A stretch of DNA of 64,000 bases from Blastococcus carthaginiensis (GCF_030731085.1 NZ_JASNFN010000027.1:1-64000), one strand, 5' to 3'. Positions 1 to 11,368 are shown, counted from the first letter of the stretch. Made by a program: numbers and translations. The notes: a model not told the origin generated them from the letters alone.

Positions 1-271
1 ACGGTCCCAAGGCGGCGAGCAACCTGACGACGGCTCCCACTCATGTGCTGCAACCGGGCCCGGCCTCGGCGGGCCGGCCCACTTCCCTCATCCGGGGCAT
101 CCGTGGCCAGGCCAGTGGTGGCAATCAGTCGGACGAGGCTCGACACGATCCCTCAAGATCGTCTCTCCCTCAGAGCCGCTTTCCTCGCCACCCACCGGAC
201 CAGCCGGGATGCTCATGCAACCCTGGAACCCCGAAGCTGATCAAGCACCGGAGCTCTTTACATGAGCCAGG
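1..271. other. Intergenic or gene-edge sequence, no supported gene
   Basis: Open frames here are short, do not resemble a known family and overlap one another on both strands. The stretch is visibly less GC-rich than the neighbouring genes (for example the TCAAGATCGTCTCTCCCTCAG segment near 152-172), as expected of non-coding DNA. It may hold the promoter of the ATPase gene that starts at 272, but no clear promoter box was found. Confidence 0.4.
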
Positions 272-1000
272 ATGACCTCCGTGGACCGCCGACCCGTGCG
301 CCGGCTCAAGCCCGACCCCGCCGCACCGCCGCAGCCTGCGGGCACCTGGCCGGCGACCGTGCCGGCGGTCGCGCAGATCCTCCGCGAGGGGCTGGAGCTC
401 GCACCGGGCGCGACGGTGCTCGTGGGCGAGAACGGCTCGGGCAAGTCGACCGTGCTGGAGATCCTGGCCGCGGCCCTGGGGCTCAACTCCGAGGGTGGGT
501 CGGCCGCCGCCCGGCACCGCACCCGGACCAGCGAGCCGGGCAGCCTGGACCTGGTGGTGGAGCGCAGCCCCGGGGCCCCGCGCTGGGCGTACTTCCTGCG
601 CGACGAGACGCTGCACGGCCTCTACAGCTACCTGGAGGAGAACCGCCACCCCCACCGCTCCGAGACCGCCTTCCACGAGCTCTCCCACGGGGAGGCGTTC
701 CTGTCCCTGCTCGGCGACCGCGCCCGCGGTCCGGGGCTGTACGTGCTCGATGAACCCGACGCCGCCCTCTCCTTCACCGGCACGCTCTCCCTCGTCGCCC
801 GGCTCGGCGATCTCGTCTCGCAGGGCGCGCAGGTCGTCGTCGCCACCCACTCCCCCGTGCTGGCCGCCCTGCCGGGTGCCCGGCTGCTCGAGGTCGGTCC
901 GTGGGGCCTGCGGGAGACCTCCTGGGACGACCTGGAGCTGACCGCCAGCTGGCAGCAGTTCCTGACCGATCCCCGCTCCTTCCTGCGCCACCTGGGGTGA
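272..1000 (+). CDS. AAA-type ABC-like ATPase (ATP-binding protein)
   Basis: A 242-residue cytosolic ATPase. The Walker A motif GENGSGKST is at about residues 52-60, an ABC-signature-like LSHGEAF at about 130, Walker B YVLDEPDAAL at about 157 and an H-loop VATHSPVL near 190. This arrangement is that of the AAA_15/AAA_21 ATPases (OLD, RecF, SMC relatives) rather than a transporter NBD. There is no nuclease domain and no partner gene beside it, so its role is unknown. The ATG at 272 is chosen because the protein then starts with a short basic lead before the conserved region. It reads in the same direction as the DUF5313 gene 37 bases downstream. Confidence 0.75.
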   Translation: MTSVDRRPVRRLKPDPAAPPQPAGTWPATVPAVAQILREGLELAPGATVLVGENGSGKSTVLEILAAALGLNSEGGSAAARHRTRTSEPGSLDLVVERSPGAPRWAYFLRDETLHGLYSYLEENRHPHRSETAFHELSHGEAFLSLLGDRARGPGLYVLDEPDAALSFTGTLSLVARLGDLVSQGAQVVVATHSPVLAALPGARLLEVGPWGLRETSWDDLELTASWQQFLTDPRSFLRHLG

Positions 1001-1037
1001 GCGCCCCCGCGGGAGGCGGCACTGGGACCATGGCCCG

Positions 1038-1487
1038 GTGGACCGTGACGCGGAGAGGACGCCCGACCCCGTGGTGCGCCCGGCTCCGCACCGGTGGTTC
1101 TGGTACGCCCTCGGCGGCGGGCTGCCCCAGCGGCACCGCGGCTGGGTGCTGCACGACACGACCACCCGCACCTGGTGGGCCCGGCACGTCCTCCGGACGC
1201 TGGTCCAGCTGTCGGTCCCCATCGCGCTCGTCGTGGTGTTCCTGCCCGCGCCGCTGGGGCTGCGGCTGGCGGTCGCGGGCGGCGGGATCTTCCTCGGGCT
1301 GATCTTCTCGCTGGCCTACATGCCCGAGACGACCGAGAACCGGGTGGTGAAGGCCGGCTACCCCGCCGGCACCGCGACCGCCGCCCGCGAACGCGCCGGG
1401 CTGGCGAGCCAGCGGGCCGAGACCGAGCGCAAGCGCACCGCGGCGGCCCGGCGGGCCGCCCGCTACCGGGAGCGCCAGGGCCGCTGA
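1038..1487 (+). CDS. DUF5313 family membrane protein
   Basis: A 149-residue protein. The first third has the PxPHRWFWYALGG and LPxRHRGWVLHDTT type segments characteristic of the actinobacterial DUF5313 family. Two adjacent hydrophobic segments (about residues 55-75 and 78-95) form a membrane hairpin, followed by MPETTENRVVKAGYP. The C-terminal 40 residues are highly charged and Arg/Ala/Glu-rich, probably cytosolic helix. Biochemical function is unknown. The start is a GTG or ATG-type codon at 1038, 37 bases after the ATPase gene, so the two may share a transcript. Confidence 0.7.
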   Translation: MDRDAERTPDPVVRPAPHRWFWYALGGGLPQRHRGWVLHDTTTRTWWARHVLRTLVQLSVPIALVVVFLPAPLGLRLAVAGGGIFLGLIFSLAYMPETTENRVVKAGYPAGTATAARERAGLASQRAETERKRTAAARRAARYRERQGR

Positions 1488-1519
1488 CGCGACGGCGGTC
1501 GCATGGCACGATCCCGCCC

Positions 1520-1969
1520 GTGACCAGCGGACCGGCCGCCGACCCGCACCTGCGCGACCTCGCGCGGCTGCGCCGGGTCAAGGACCGGATCGACCGCGAG
1601 TACGCCCGGCCGCTGGACGTCGCCTCGCTCGCACGCGGTGCCCACATGTCGGCCGGGCACCTGAGCCGCGAGTTCAAGCGCGCCTACGGCGAACCCCCCT
1701 ACGCCTACCTGATGACGCGGCGCATCGAGCGCGCGATGGCGCTGCTGCGCCGCGGCGACCTGACGGTCACCGAGGTCTGCTTCGCCGTGGGCTGCTCGTC
1801 GCTGGGCACCTTCAGCACCCGCTTCACCGAGCTGGTCGGGGTGCCGCCGAGCACCTACCGCCGGGAGGCCGCCGCGGCCACGGCGGGCATCCCCTCGTGC
1901 ACGGCCAAGCAGGTCACCAGACCGGTCAGGAATCGAGAAGCGCCGGCACCCGCGCCGTCAATAGCGTGA
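1520..1969 (+). CDS. Short AraC-family transcriptional regulator
   Basis: About 149 residues starting at GTG 1520. The whole conserved part is an AraC/XylS DNA-binding domain: a first helix-turn-helix around RPLDVASLARGAHMSAGHLSREFK and a second around LTVTEVCFAVGCSSLGTFSTRF, ending with the usual VGVPPSTYR. No N-terminal effector domain is present, so this is a MarA/SoxS-size regulator; effector sensing would have to be elsewhere. The open frame continues upstream as antisense-like low-quality sequence, so the GTG just before the HTH is preferred. It lies directly upstream of a VOC protein, a pairing seen often in actinobacteria where the regulator controls its neighbour. Confidence 0.8.
   Translation: MTSGPAADPHLRDLARLRRVKDRIDREYARPLDVASLARGAHMSAGHLSREFKRAYGEPPYAYLMTRRIERAMALLRRGDLTVTEVCFAVGCSSLGTFSTRFTELVGVPPSTYRREAAAATAGIPSCTAKQVTRPVRNREAPAPAPSIA
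1962..1967 (+). promoter_or_regulatory. Probable -10 box of leaderless VOC gene
   Basis: The hexamer TAGCGT (TANNNT type) ends 7 bases before the ATG at 1975, the spacing expected when transcription starts at the A of the start codon. There is no ribosome-binding site between them. It overlaps the last codons of the AraC gene. Inference from spacing only. Confidence 0.4.
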
Positions 1970-1974
1970 TCGGC

Positions 1975-2385
1975 ATGGACCTCACCATCCACCACGCCTT
2001 CCTCCCGCACGACGACCCGGAGGCCTCCCTGGCCTTCTACCGCGACGCCCTCGGCTTCGAGCTGCGCAACGACGTCGGCTACGAGGGCATGCGCTGGCTC
2101 ACCGTCGGCCCGGCCGACGGCTCCGCGACCTCGATCGTGCTGCACCCGCCGACCGCCGACCCCGGGATCACCGAGGACGAGAAGCGCACCATCGCCGAGA
2201 TGATGGCGAAGGGCACCTACGCCTCGGTGGTCCTCGGCACCGAGGACGTCGACGCCGCCTTCGACCGGATCCAGGCCACCGGCGCCGAGGTCATGCAGGA
2301 GCCGACCGACCAGCCCTACGGGATCCGCGACTGCGCCTTCCGCGATCCCGCGGGCAACACCGTCCGCATCCAGGAGCTGCGCTGA
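1975..2385 (+). CDS. VOC (glyoxalase/bleomycin resistance) superfamily protein
   Basis: About 136 residues with the two beta-alpha-beta-beta-beta repeats of the vicinal oxygen chelate fold: an N-terminal HHAFLPHDDPEASLAFYRDALGF half and a C-terminal DCAFRDPAGNTVRIQE half. The family includes dioxygenases, glyoxalases and antibiotic-binding proteins; the substrate cannot be read from sequence. The start at 1975 is preferred over the upstream in-frame start at 1897 because that would overlap the regulator and add unrelated sequence. It follows the AraC gene by 5 bases. Confidence 0.8.
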   Translation: MDLTIHHAFLPHDDPEASLAFYRDALGFELRNDVGYEGMRWLTVGPADGSATSIVLHPPTADPGITEDEKRTIAEMMAKGTYASVVLGTEDVDAAFDRIQATGAEVMQEPTDQPYGIRDCAFRDPAGNTVRIQELR

Positions 2386-2480
2386 GAAGTCGCCGACCTG
2401 ACGGTCATCCCTGTCGGACGCCCCTGGTAGACACCGGGCCCTCGCCACACCGGGCGGGGGCCCGGACGGACGGAGAGACG

Positions 2481-4856
<2,376 letters not shown>

Positions 4857-4880
4857 GGGCAGAGCACAGCCAGGGGGCGC

Positions 4881-4903
4881 TATCATCGCCGAATGACGAT
4901 GAT
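4881..4903 (+). promoter_or_regulatory. Leaderless promoter and candidate operator of the metal-efflux operon
   Basis: TATCAT at 4881-4886 is a good -10 box whose expected start point is the A of the ATG at 4893, giving a leaderless mRNA. A 7-base inverted repeat, ATCATCG at 4882-4888 and CGATGAT at 4897-4903 with an 8-base spacer, straddles that start point. An ArsR-type dimer bound here would block the promoter. Repeat and box are seen directly; the operator role is inference. Confidence 0.5.
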
Positions 4904-5276
4904 GGTGGAGGGTGATGTCTCGTCGACCGAGGCCCCGGTCGACGAGGCGGCGGCGCTGTCCGCCGCCGCCTGCCTGTTCCGCAGCCTCGGGGACCCCAGC
5001 CGGCTGGCGATGGTGCGCCACCTCGCCCTCGGCGAGCACAAGGTGGTGGAGCTGACCCGTCACCTCGGACTGGCGCAGTCCACCGTGTCGGCGCACCTGG
5101 CGTGCCTCCGCGACTGCGGTCTGGTCACCTCCCGCCCGCAGGGCCGGGCGTCGCTGTGGTCGCTGGCCGCGACGCCGGAGGTGCTCGAACTGCTCGCCGC
5201 CGCGGAAGGGCTGCTGGCCGCCACCGGCGACGCGGTGATCCTGTGCCCCGCCTACGGCGAGGTGCCGGACCGATGA
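4893..5276 (+). CDS. ArsR/SmtB-family metal sensor, CmtR-like
   Basis: A 127-residue winged-helix repressor. The recognition-helix region reads TVSAHLACLRDCGLV, placing Cys71 and Cys75 in a CxxxC within the DNA-binding helix, and a further Cys118 lies in the C-terminal ILCPAYG. In CmtR of M. tuberculosis the cadmium/lead ligands are exactly a CLRxC pair in this helix plus a C-terminal cysteine, so a Cd(II)/Pb(II) sensor is inferred. Its stop codon overlaps the ATG of the next gene (ATGA), and two CDF exporters follow, fitting a sensor that is released from DNA by toxic metal. Confidence 0.85.
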   Translation: MTMMVEGDVSSTEAPVDEAAALSAAACLFRSLGDPSRLAMVRHLALGEHKVVELTRHLGLAQSTVSAHLACLRDCGLVTSRPQGRASLWSLAATPEVLELLAAAEGLLAATGDAVILCPAYGEVPDR

Positions 5277-5965
5277 GCGCCGCGACCACCGCCGCGGCAC
5301 CCACCCCCGCCGAGCGCACCCGCCTCGGCCGACGGGCCCAGCTGCTCGCGGGCACCGCCGTCGCCTACAACGTCGTCGAGGCGGTCATCGCCATCACCGC
5401 CGGGGTGGTCGCCGGGTCGGTCGCGCTGGTCGGGTTCGGGCTGGACTCCGTGGTCGAGGTCTCGAGCGGGCTGATCATCCTGTGGCAGTTCCGGCACCAC
5501 CTGCCAGAGACCCGGGAACGGCAGGCGCTGCGGCTGATGGCCGTCTCCTTCTTCGCCCTGGCCGGCTACGTGACGTTCGAGTCGGTGCGCGCGCTGGTGG
5601 CCGGCGGCGATCCGGACGCCTCTCCGGTGGGCATCGCGCTGGCCGCGATCTCCCTGGTCGTCATGCCGTTCCTGTCCTGGGCGCAGCGCCGCACGGGCCG
5701 GGCCCTGGGCTCAGGCGCCGTCGTCGCCGACTCCACCCAGACGCTGCTCTGCACCTACCTGAGCGCCGCCGTCCTCACCGGTCTGGTGCTCAACGCCTGG
5801 CTGGGCTGGAGCTGGGCCGACCCGGTCGCCGGCCTGGTCATCGCCGTCGTGGCCCTCCGCGAGGGGGTCGAGGCGTGGCGCGGCGAGGGCTGCTGCGCGC
5901 CCGTCCGCCCCGGTCCGGAGGCCGCGGTGGACACCTGCTGCGGCGGCCAGGAGCCGCCGCGGTGA
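5273..5965 (+). CDS. Cation diffusion facilitator transporter with Cys-rich tail
   Basis: A 230-residue CDF-family proton/metal antiporter of the inner membrane. Six hydrophobic segments are visible; the metal-site motif of TM2 is GLDSVVE and that of TM5 ADSTQT, typical of the CDF branch that uses Asp-rich sites. The usual large cytosolic ferredoxin-like domain is absent; instead the protein ends in about 30 residues with a GCC and a TCCGG cysteine cluster that could receive soft metals. It begins at the ATG overlapping the sensor stop codon (4-base overlap) and its own stop overlaps the GTG of the next CDF gene, so the three genes are translationally coupled. Confidence 0.85.
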   Translation: MSAATTAAAPTPAERTRLGRRAQLLAGTAVAYNVVEAVIAITAGVVAGSVALVGFGLDSVVEVSSGLIILWQFRHHLPETRERQALRLMAVSFFALAGYVTFESVRALVAGGDPDASPVGIALAAISLVVMPFLSWAQRRTGRALGSGAVVADSTQTLLCTYLSAAVLTGLVLNAWLGWSWADPVAGLVIAVVALREGVEAWRGEGCCAPVRPGPEAAVDTCCGGQEPPR

Positions 5966-6885
5966 GCGGCGGGCACGACCACGGCCACGGCGCGGCGACC
6001 GGCGACCGGCGCCGCCTGGCCGTGGTGCTGGCCCTGACGGCGAGCGTGCTCGTCGTCCAGCTCGTCGGGGCGCTGGTCTCGGGCTCGCTGGCACTGCTCG
6101 CCGACGCCGCGCACGCCGCCACCGACGCCGCCGGACTGGTCATCGCGCTGATCGCGGCCACCCTCGCGGCGCGGCCGGCCACGTCGCGGCGCACTTGGGG
6201 CTACCGGCGCGCCGAGGTGCTCGGCGCCACCCTGCAGGCCGCCGTGCTGCTGGCCGTCGGCGGCTACATCGCGGTGGAGGCGTTCGCCCGGCTGGCCGAC
6301 CCGCCGGAGATCGCCTCCACCGCCGTGCTGGTGTTCGGTGGGCTCGGGCTGGCCGCCAACCTCGCCGGCATCGCGGTGCTCACCCGGGGCGGGCGCGGCG
6401 GCAGCGTGAACATGCGGGCCGCGCTGCTCGAGGTGGTCAACGACGCGCTGGGCTCGGTGGCGGTCCTGGTGGCGGCGGCCGTCGTCGCGCTGACCGGCTG
6501 GCTGCAGGCCGACGCCGTCGCCTCGCTGGTCATCGTGGCGCTGATCGTGCCCCGCACGATCAAGCTGCTCCGGGAGACGGTGTCGGTGCTGCTGGAGAGC
6601 ACGCCGCCGGGCCTGGACCTCGACGCCGTCCGCGCGCACCTGCTCGCGCTGCCGCACGTGATCGGGGTGCACGACCTGCACGCCTCCCAGATCACCAGCG
6701 GGCTGCCCGTGCTCTCGGCGCACGTCGTCGTCGAGGACGGCTGCTTCCACGACGGGCACGCGCCGCAGGTCCTCGACCAGCTCCAGGCCTGCCTCGCCGA
6801 GCACTTCCCGGTCGGCATCGAGCACTCCACGTTCCAGCTGGAGACCGCCGCGCACAGCCACCACGAGCCCGCCGCGCACCACTGA
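5962..6885 (+). CDS. Cation diffusion facilitator transporter, His-rich (ZitB/CzcD type)
   Basis: A 307-residue CDF exporter with six transmembrane segments and the full cytosolic C-terminal domain. The start GTG overlaps the previous stop (GTGA). The N-terminus (GGHDHGHG) and C-terminus (HSHHEPAAHH) are histidine-rich, as in zinc/cobalt CDFs. TM2 has the canonical LLADAAHAATDAAG (HxxxD) site; in TM5 the usual His of HxxxD is Glu (LEVVNDALGS), so the four-ligand transport site would be H-D-E-D. Together with the preceding Cys-tailed CDF, two chemically different exporters are under one sensor. Confidence 0.88.
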   Translation: MSGGHDHGHGAATGDRRRLAVVLALTASVLVVQLVGALVSGSLALLADAAHAATDAAGLVIALIAATLAARPATSRRTWGYRRAEVLGATLQAAVLLAVGGYIAVEAFARLADPPEIASTAVLVFGGLGLAANLAGIAVLTRGGRGGSVNMRAALLEVVNDALGSVAVLVAAAVVALTGWLQADAVASLVIVALIVPRTIKLLRETVSVLLESTPPGLDLDAVRAHLLALPHVIGVHDLHASQITSGLPVLSAHVVVEDGCFHDGHAPQVLDQLQACLAEHFPVGIEHSTFQLETAAHSHHEPAAHH

Positions 6886-6926
6886 CCGCCCCGCTATCGT
6901 CGGCCGACGCCGCAGCGAGGAGCACC

Positions 6927-8183
<1,257 letters not shown>

Positions 8184-8201
8184 GCGGCGAGCCGCCGAGG
8201 T

Positions 8202-8798
8202 TCAGGCGGTCGCGGGCAACGGCGCTGCGGGTGATCGCGACCGGCCGAGCAGGCCGACCGCCGCCCAGGCGGGACCGACGAGCAGCTGGTCGACGACGGC
8301 CAGGCCGTCCAGGCCCACGGCGAGCAGCGGCACCCACGCGAGGATCGTGACGGCGGCGAGGCCCGCGGCCGCCGCGGTAGCGCGGTCCCGCCCGGCCAGG
8401 ACCGCGGCCAGCACCAGTGCACCGACGGCGGTGACCGCCGTGCCGACCAGGTAGGTGGTCCAGCCGGCGACGGCCAGGTCGCGCGACCCACCGCGCAGCC
8501 CGCCGCCGACGACGAACTCGGTGACGACGCCGAACCAGGAGAGGCCGAAGCCAGTCGCCACCACCGACCAGCCGACCGTGGCGGCGCGCGCAGGCGCATC
8601 GCGCGCCGCCATCACCGCACCTGCGGCGAGAAGCGCCAGGGGGACGAGCACGGCCCGGTTCCAGCCGGCGTAGTCCAGTCCCAGCCAGGTCCCGTCCCAG
8701 GTGGTCATCACGCCGTAGCGGGACGGCACCCAGGTCGCGGCACCGAGGACGAGCAGGATCGCGGCGCGGGACGGAAGCGGCCGGTCGGGTGTGCGCAC
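8202..8798 (-). CDS. Conserved hypothetical membrane protein, six predicted TM segments
   Basis: About 198 residues from the GTG at 8798. Hydrophobic stretches lie at roughly residues 12-28, 45-62, 70-90, 107-127, 135-155 and 160-180, with short polar links and a WDGTWLGLDYAGWNRA loop after the first. No family was recognised. The GTG start is preferred over the ATG-type start at 8828 because a CAGGAT hexamer lies exactly 6 bases upstream of it. The gene converges on the APC permease and is divergent from the FmdB gene. Confidence 0.6.
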   Translation of the reverse strand: MRTPDRPLPSRAAILLVLGAATWVPSRYGVMTTWDGTWLGLDYAGWNRAVLVPLALLAAGAVMAARDAPARAATVGWSVVATGFGLSWFGVVTEFVVGGGLRGGSRDLAVAGWTTYLVGTAVTAVGALVLAAVLAGRDRATAAAAGLAAVTILAWVPLLAVGLDGLAVVDQLLVGPAWAAVGLLGRSRSPAAPLPATA

Positions 8799-8804
8799 CC
8801 GGCG

Positions 8805-8810
8805 ATCCTG
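8805..8810 (-). promoter_or_regulatory. Candidate -10 box (CAGGAT), leaderless start
   Basis: Read on the minus strand, CAGGAT is followed by 6 bases and then the GTG at 8798. The same hexamer at the same spacing precedes the starts at 11262, 11369, 14469 and 18439, which is why I treat it as a promoter element and not chance. Confidence 0.35.
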
Positions 8811-9007
8811 GCGGGCGCCGGCCCGCACGTCACCTCCCCCGGGCGGGACCTGCTCCGGTCACGCTGCGCTGCCCCCTCCGGGCGACGCGCGTCTCACCTG
8901 CCCCCGCAGACGTGGACGACTGGTCCTCGCATGGCGCATCATTGGCAGTCTCCGGGTGCGAGTGCCAACCCGGGCCCCACCTCCGCTCGACCAGGGAGAG
9001 CCACGCC

Positions 9008-9346
9008 GTGCCCACGTACCAGTACGCCTGCACCAACGCCGAGGGCAAGCACGAGTTCGAGGTCGTGCAGTCCTTCACCGACGCCCCGGTGACCGAGTGC
9101 CCCGAGTGCGGCGCCGCGGTGCGCAAGGTCTACGGCTCGGTCGGCGTGGTCTTCAAGGGGTCGGGCTTCTACCGCACCGACAGCCGCTCCAACGGCAAGG
9201 CCTCGGAGACCGCGAGCAGCAGCGACGGCTCCTCGTCGGGCACCTCCTCCTCGACGCCGGCCAAGGAGAGCTCGTCGAGCTCCTCCGCCACTCCTGCACC
9301 GACCCCGGCCTCGACCGCCGGCAGCGCGGCCAAGGCCGCCAACTAG
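9008..9346 (+). CDS. FmdB-like zinc-ribbon protein with Ser-rich tail
   Basis: 112 residues. The N-terminal 45 residues match the FmdB putative regulatory family (PTYQYAC..., then FEVVQSFTDAPVTECPECGAAVRKVY, ending VVFKGSGFYRTDSR). The second CPEC knuckle is intact, but the first, normally CxxCG, reads CTNAEG, so one zinc ligand is missing. Residues 58-112 are a disordered Ser/Thr/Ala/Pro tract, a common tail in actinobacterial members. Role unknown; proposed regulatory or translation-related. The GTG has a GGGAGAG ribosome-binding site. Confidence 0.85.
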   Translation: MPTYQYACTNAEGKHEFEVVQSFTDAPVTECPECGAAVRKVYGSVGVVFKGSGFYRTDSRSNGKASETASSSDGSSSGTSSSTPAKESSSSSSATPAPTPASTAGSAAKAAN

Positions 9347-9362
9347 GCTAGAGCGACGGCCG

Positions 9363-9383
9363 CGGGGCTCCTCCACAGCCCCG
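9363..9383 (+). terminator. Hairpin after the FmdB-like gene
   Basis: CGGGGCT at 9363-9369 pairs with AGCCCCG at 9377-9383 around a 7-base loop, starting 17 bases after the stop codon. No U-tract follows, which is usual for actinobacterial terminators. Confidence 0.4.
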
Positions 9384-9448
9384 CCGCCGCTCCACAGCCC
9401 CCGCCCGGTCCCTTCCGGGCGCGGGCCGCGCCGGGCAGGGTCCGGAGC

Positions 9449-10063
9449 GTGTTCCGTCCACGCCGTCCCCGCTTCCCCCTGCTGACCGCCCGCCGGTTGG
9501 GCGCCGCGCTGCTGGCCGCGCTGGCCCTCGGGCTGGCGCTGCGCCCCGCACCCGCCCCGGCCGGCGGCGCGGAGCCGCGCGGCGCCGACGTGGTGGTGGC
9601 GGCCACCGACCTCGCCGCCGGCACCGCGCTGGGCCGCGACCACCTCGCGGTCGTCCGGCTGCCGCCCCGCGCGGTGCCCGACGGCGTGGTGGCCGTCCCG
9701 GAGGAGCTGGTGCACCGCGTGCTCGCCGGCCACGTGCGCCGCGGCGAACCGCTCACCGACGCCCGCCTGGTCGGTGCGGGGTTGACCGCCCTGCTGCCCG
9801 CCGGCCAGGTGGCGGCGCCGGTGCGGCTGGCCGACCTCGCGGTCGCGGCGCTGCTGCGCGCCGGCGACCGGGTCGACGTGCTGGCGGCCGGCCCGGGCGC
9901 CGGGCCGGCCGAGCGGGTGGCGGCCGGCGCGCTGGTGCTGGCCGCCCCGGCCGGCGGCGATGGCGCCGGGCTGCTCGTCCTCGCCGTCGACGGGGACACC
10001 GCGGCCCGGCTCGCCGCCGCTGCGGCCACCGCAACGCTGACGGTCAGCCTGCCACCGCCCTGA
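9449..10063 (+). CDS. SAF-domain protein (CpaB/RcpC-like)
   Basis: 204 residues. A basic N-terminus is followed by one hydrophobic segment (about 13-33), then a SAF domain (about 45-110) with VVVAATDLAAGTALGRDHLAVVRLP and the paired VLAGHVRRGEPLTDARL, as in flagellar P-ring chaperone FlgA and the Flp-pilus protein CpaB/RcpC. The remainder resembles the RcpC C-terminal beta domain. It would face the cell exterior. No pilus genes are adjacent and mscL lies 50 bases downstream; in many actinobacteria FmdB, SAF and MscL genes are neighbours, so this is a conserved context of unknown meaning. Confidence 0.75.
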   Translation: MFRPRRPRFPLLTARRLGAALLAALALGLALRPAPAPAGGAEPRGADVVVAATDLAAGTALGRDHLAVVRLPPRAVPDGVVAVPEELVHRVLAGHVRRGEPLTDARLVGAGLTALLPAGQVAAPVRLADLAVAALLRAGDRVDVLAAGPGAGPAERVAAGALVLAAPAGGDGAGLLVLAVDGDTAARLAAAAATATLTVSLPPP

Positions 10064-10112
10064 CCCGGCGAGGCCTCCGCCGGCGGCCTCCCCGAGCGGG
10101 TTGGATGAGCCC

Positions 10113-10550
10113 ATGCTCAAGGGATTCAAGGACTTCCTGCTGCGCGGCAACGTCGTCGACCTCGCGGTCGCCGTCGTCGTCGGCGCCGCCTTCACCGCGG
10201 TGGTGACCTCGTTCACCGAGTCGTTCCTGGAGCCGTTGATCGGCCTGGTCGGCGGCGGCGGGGAGGCCGGCGGCTCCTTCACCATCGACGGGCAGGTGTT
10301 CACCTGGGGCAGCTTCGTCAACCAGGTGATCACCTTCGTGCTCACCGCGGCGATCCTCTACTTCGTGGTCGTGCTCCCGGTGCGGCGGCTGTTCGACCGC
10401 CGGGCGCGCGGTGAGGAGCCCGGCCCCGTCGCACCGACGCAGGTCGAGCTGCTCGTCGAGATCCGCGACCTGCTCCGCGCGCAGCAGGGGCGCGCGCCGG
10501 GGGCCGACCCGACCGGCCCGGGCACCACCTCGCTGCCCGGGCAGCTGTGA
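10113..10550 (+). CDS. mscL: Large-conductance mechanosensitive channel MscL
   Basis: 145 residues. The N-terminus MLKGFKDFLLRGNVVDLAVAVVVGAAFTAVV is the MscL signature (amphipathic helix plus pore-lining TM1), TM2 is VITFVLTAAILYFVVVLPVRRL, and a charged C-terminal helix contains PTQVELLVEIRDLL. Homopentameric emergency valve that opens under membrane tension during osmotic downshock. The ATG at 10113 is chosen over TTG at 10101 because it gives the canonical MLKGFK start. Confidence 0.95.
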   Translation: MLKGFKDFLLRGNVVDLAVAVVVGAAFTAVVTSFTESFLEPLIGLVGGGGEAGGSFTIDGQVFTWGSFVNQVITFVLTAAILYFVVVLPVRRLFDRRARGEEPGPVAPTQVELLVEIRDLLRAQQGRAPGADPTGPGTTSLPGQL

Positions 10551-10557
10551 GCGCGGA

Positions 10558-11262
10558 TCAGTCGCTGCCCCAGTGCGGCGGCCGGTCCTCGTAGTAGCGC
10601 CGGTCGTCGTCGGACCCCTCGGCGGGCCGCTCCCCCCAGCCGATGTCGGTGTCGTCCGGCGCCCGGTCCAGCCGCAGCGGCTGCGCGGGCGACGGCGCCG
10701 GCGCCTCGGCGGGCAGCGGCTGCCCCAGCCCCTCCAGCACCTGGGCGGCGGGCAGCGCGGCCAGCACCGCGCCGGGCACGGCGAGCTTGCTGCCGCGGGT
10801 CCCGGAGCCGATGACGACCACCTCTGCCGTGGCGACGGCGGCGTCGACGAGCACCGGCCAGGCGGGGGACAGCCCGACCGGGGTGATGCCGCCGTAGGCC
10901 ATCCCGCTCTCGGCGACGGCGACGTCCTGCGGCGCGAACGACGCCTTGCGCGCGCCCAGGTGCCGCCGCACCAGCCCGTTGACGTCCGCGCGGGTGGTCG
11001 CGAGCACCAGGCAGGCGGCCAGCGTCGTCTCCCCTCCCCGGCGGGCCGCGACGACGACGCAGTTGGCGGACGCGGCCAGCGGCACCCCGTAGGCGTCGGA
11101 GAAGGCGGCGGTGTCGGCGAGGTCGTCGGCGATCTCCGCGACCCACGCCGGGCCGGCCAGCACCGGCAGCGCGGTGGCGACCGGCGGGGCCAGCAGCTCG
11201 GGCCGGTCGGCGGCTGGCGACCAGGTCAGCGAACCGAGGACGGGTGCAGCGGGGTGGGACAT
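10558..11262 (-). CDS. YbaK/EbsC-family protein (putative aminoacyl-tRNA deacylase)
   Basis: 234 residues. The centre carries the YbaK fold motifs: ANCVVVAARRG, a conserved Lys in GARKASFAPQDVAVAESGMAYGGITPVGLP, and VVIGSGTRGSKLAVPGAVL. Family members hydrolyse mischarged tRNAs (e.g. Cys-tRNAPro) in trans. The last 60 residues are acidic and rich in Pro/Asp (DDTDIGWGERP, PPHWGSD), an extension beyond the domain. A CAGGAT box sits 6 bases upstream of the ATG, suggesting a leaderless mRNA. It converges with mscL, 7 bases apart. Confidence 0.85.
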   Translation of the reverse strand: MSHPAAPVLGSLTWSPAADRPELLAPPVATALPVLAGPAWVAEIADDLADTAAFSDAYGVPLAASANCVVVAARRGGETTLAACLVLATTRADVNGLVRRHLGARKASFAPQDVAVAESGMAYGGITPVGLSPAWPVLVDAAVATAEVVVIGSGTRGSKLAVPGAVLAALPAAQVLEGLGQPLPAEAPAPSPAQPLRLDRAPDDTDIGWGERPAEGSDDDRRYYEDRPPHWGSD

Positions 11263-11368
11263 GCCCCGATCCTGCGGTACGCGTCTCGGCGCTGCCGTGG
11301 CGGGATCCCCGCGCCCCGGGGCCGGCATCCGGCTGTCGGCCGGCCGGGGACCGCGTCAGGATGGCGCC

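Noticed and set aside
9180..9346. Ser-rich tail of the FmdB-like protein as a mis-called frame
   Set aside because: Codon use matches the first half and tails of this kind are common in actinobacterial relatives.
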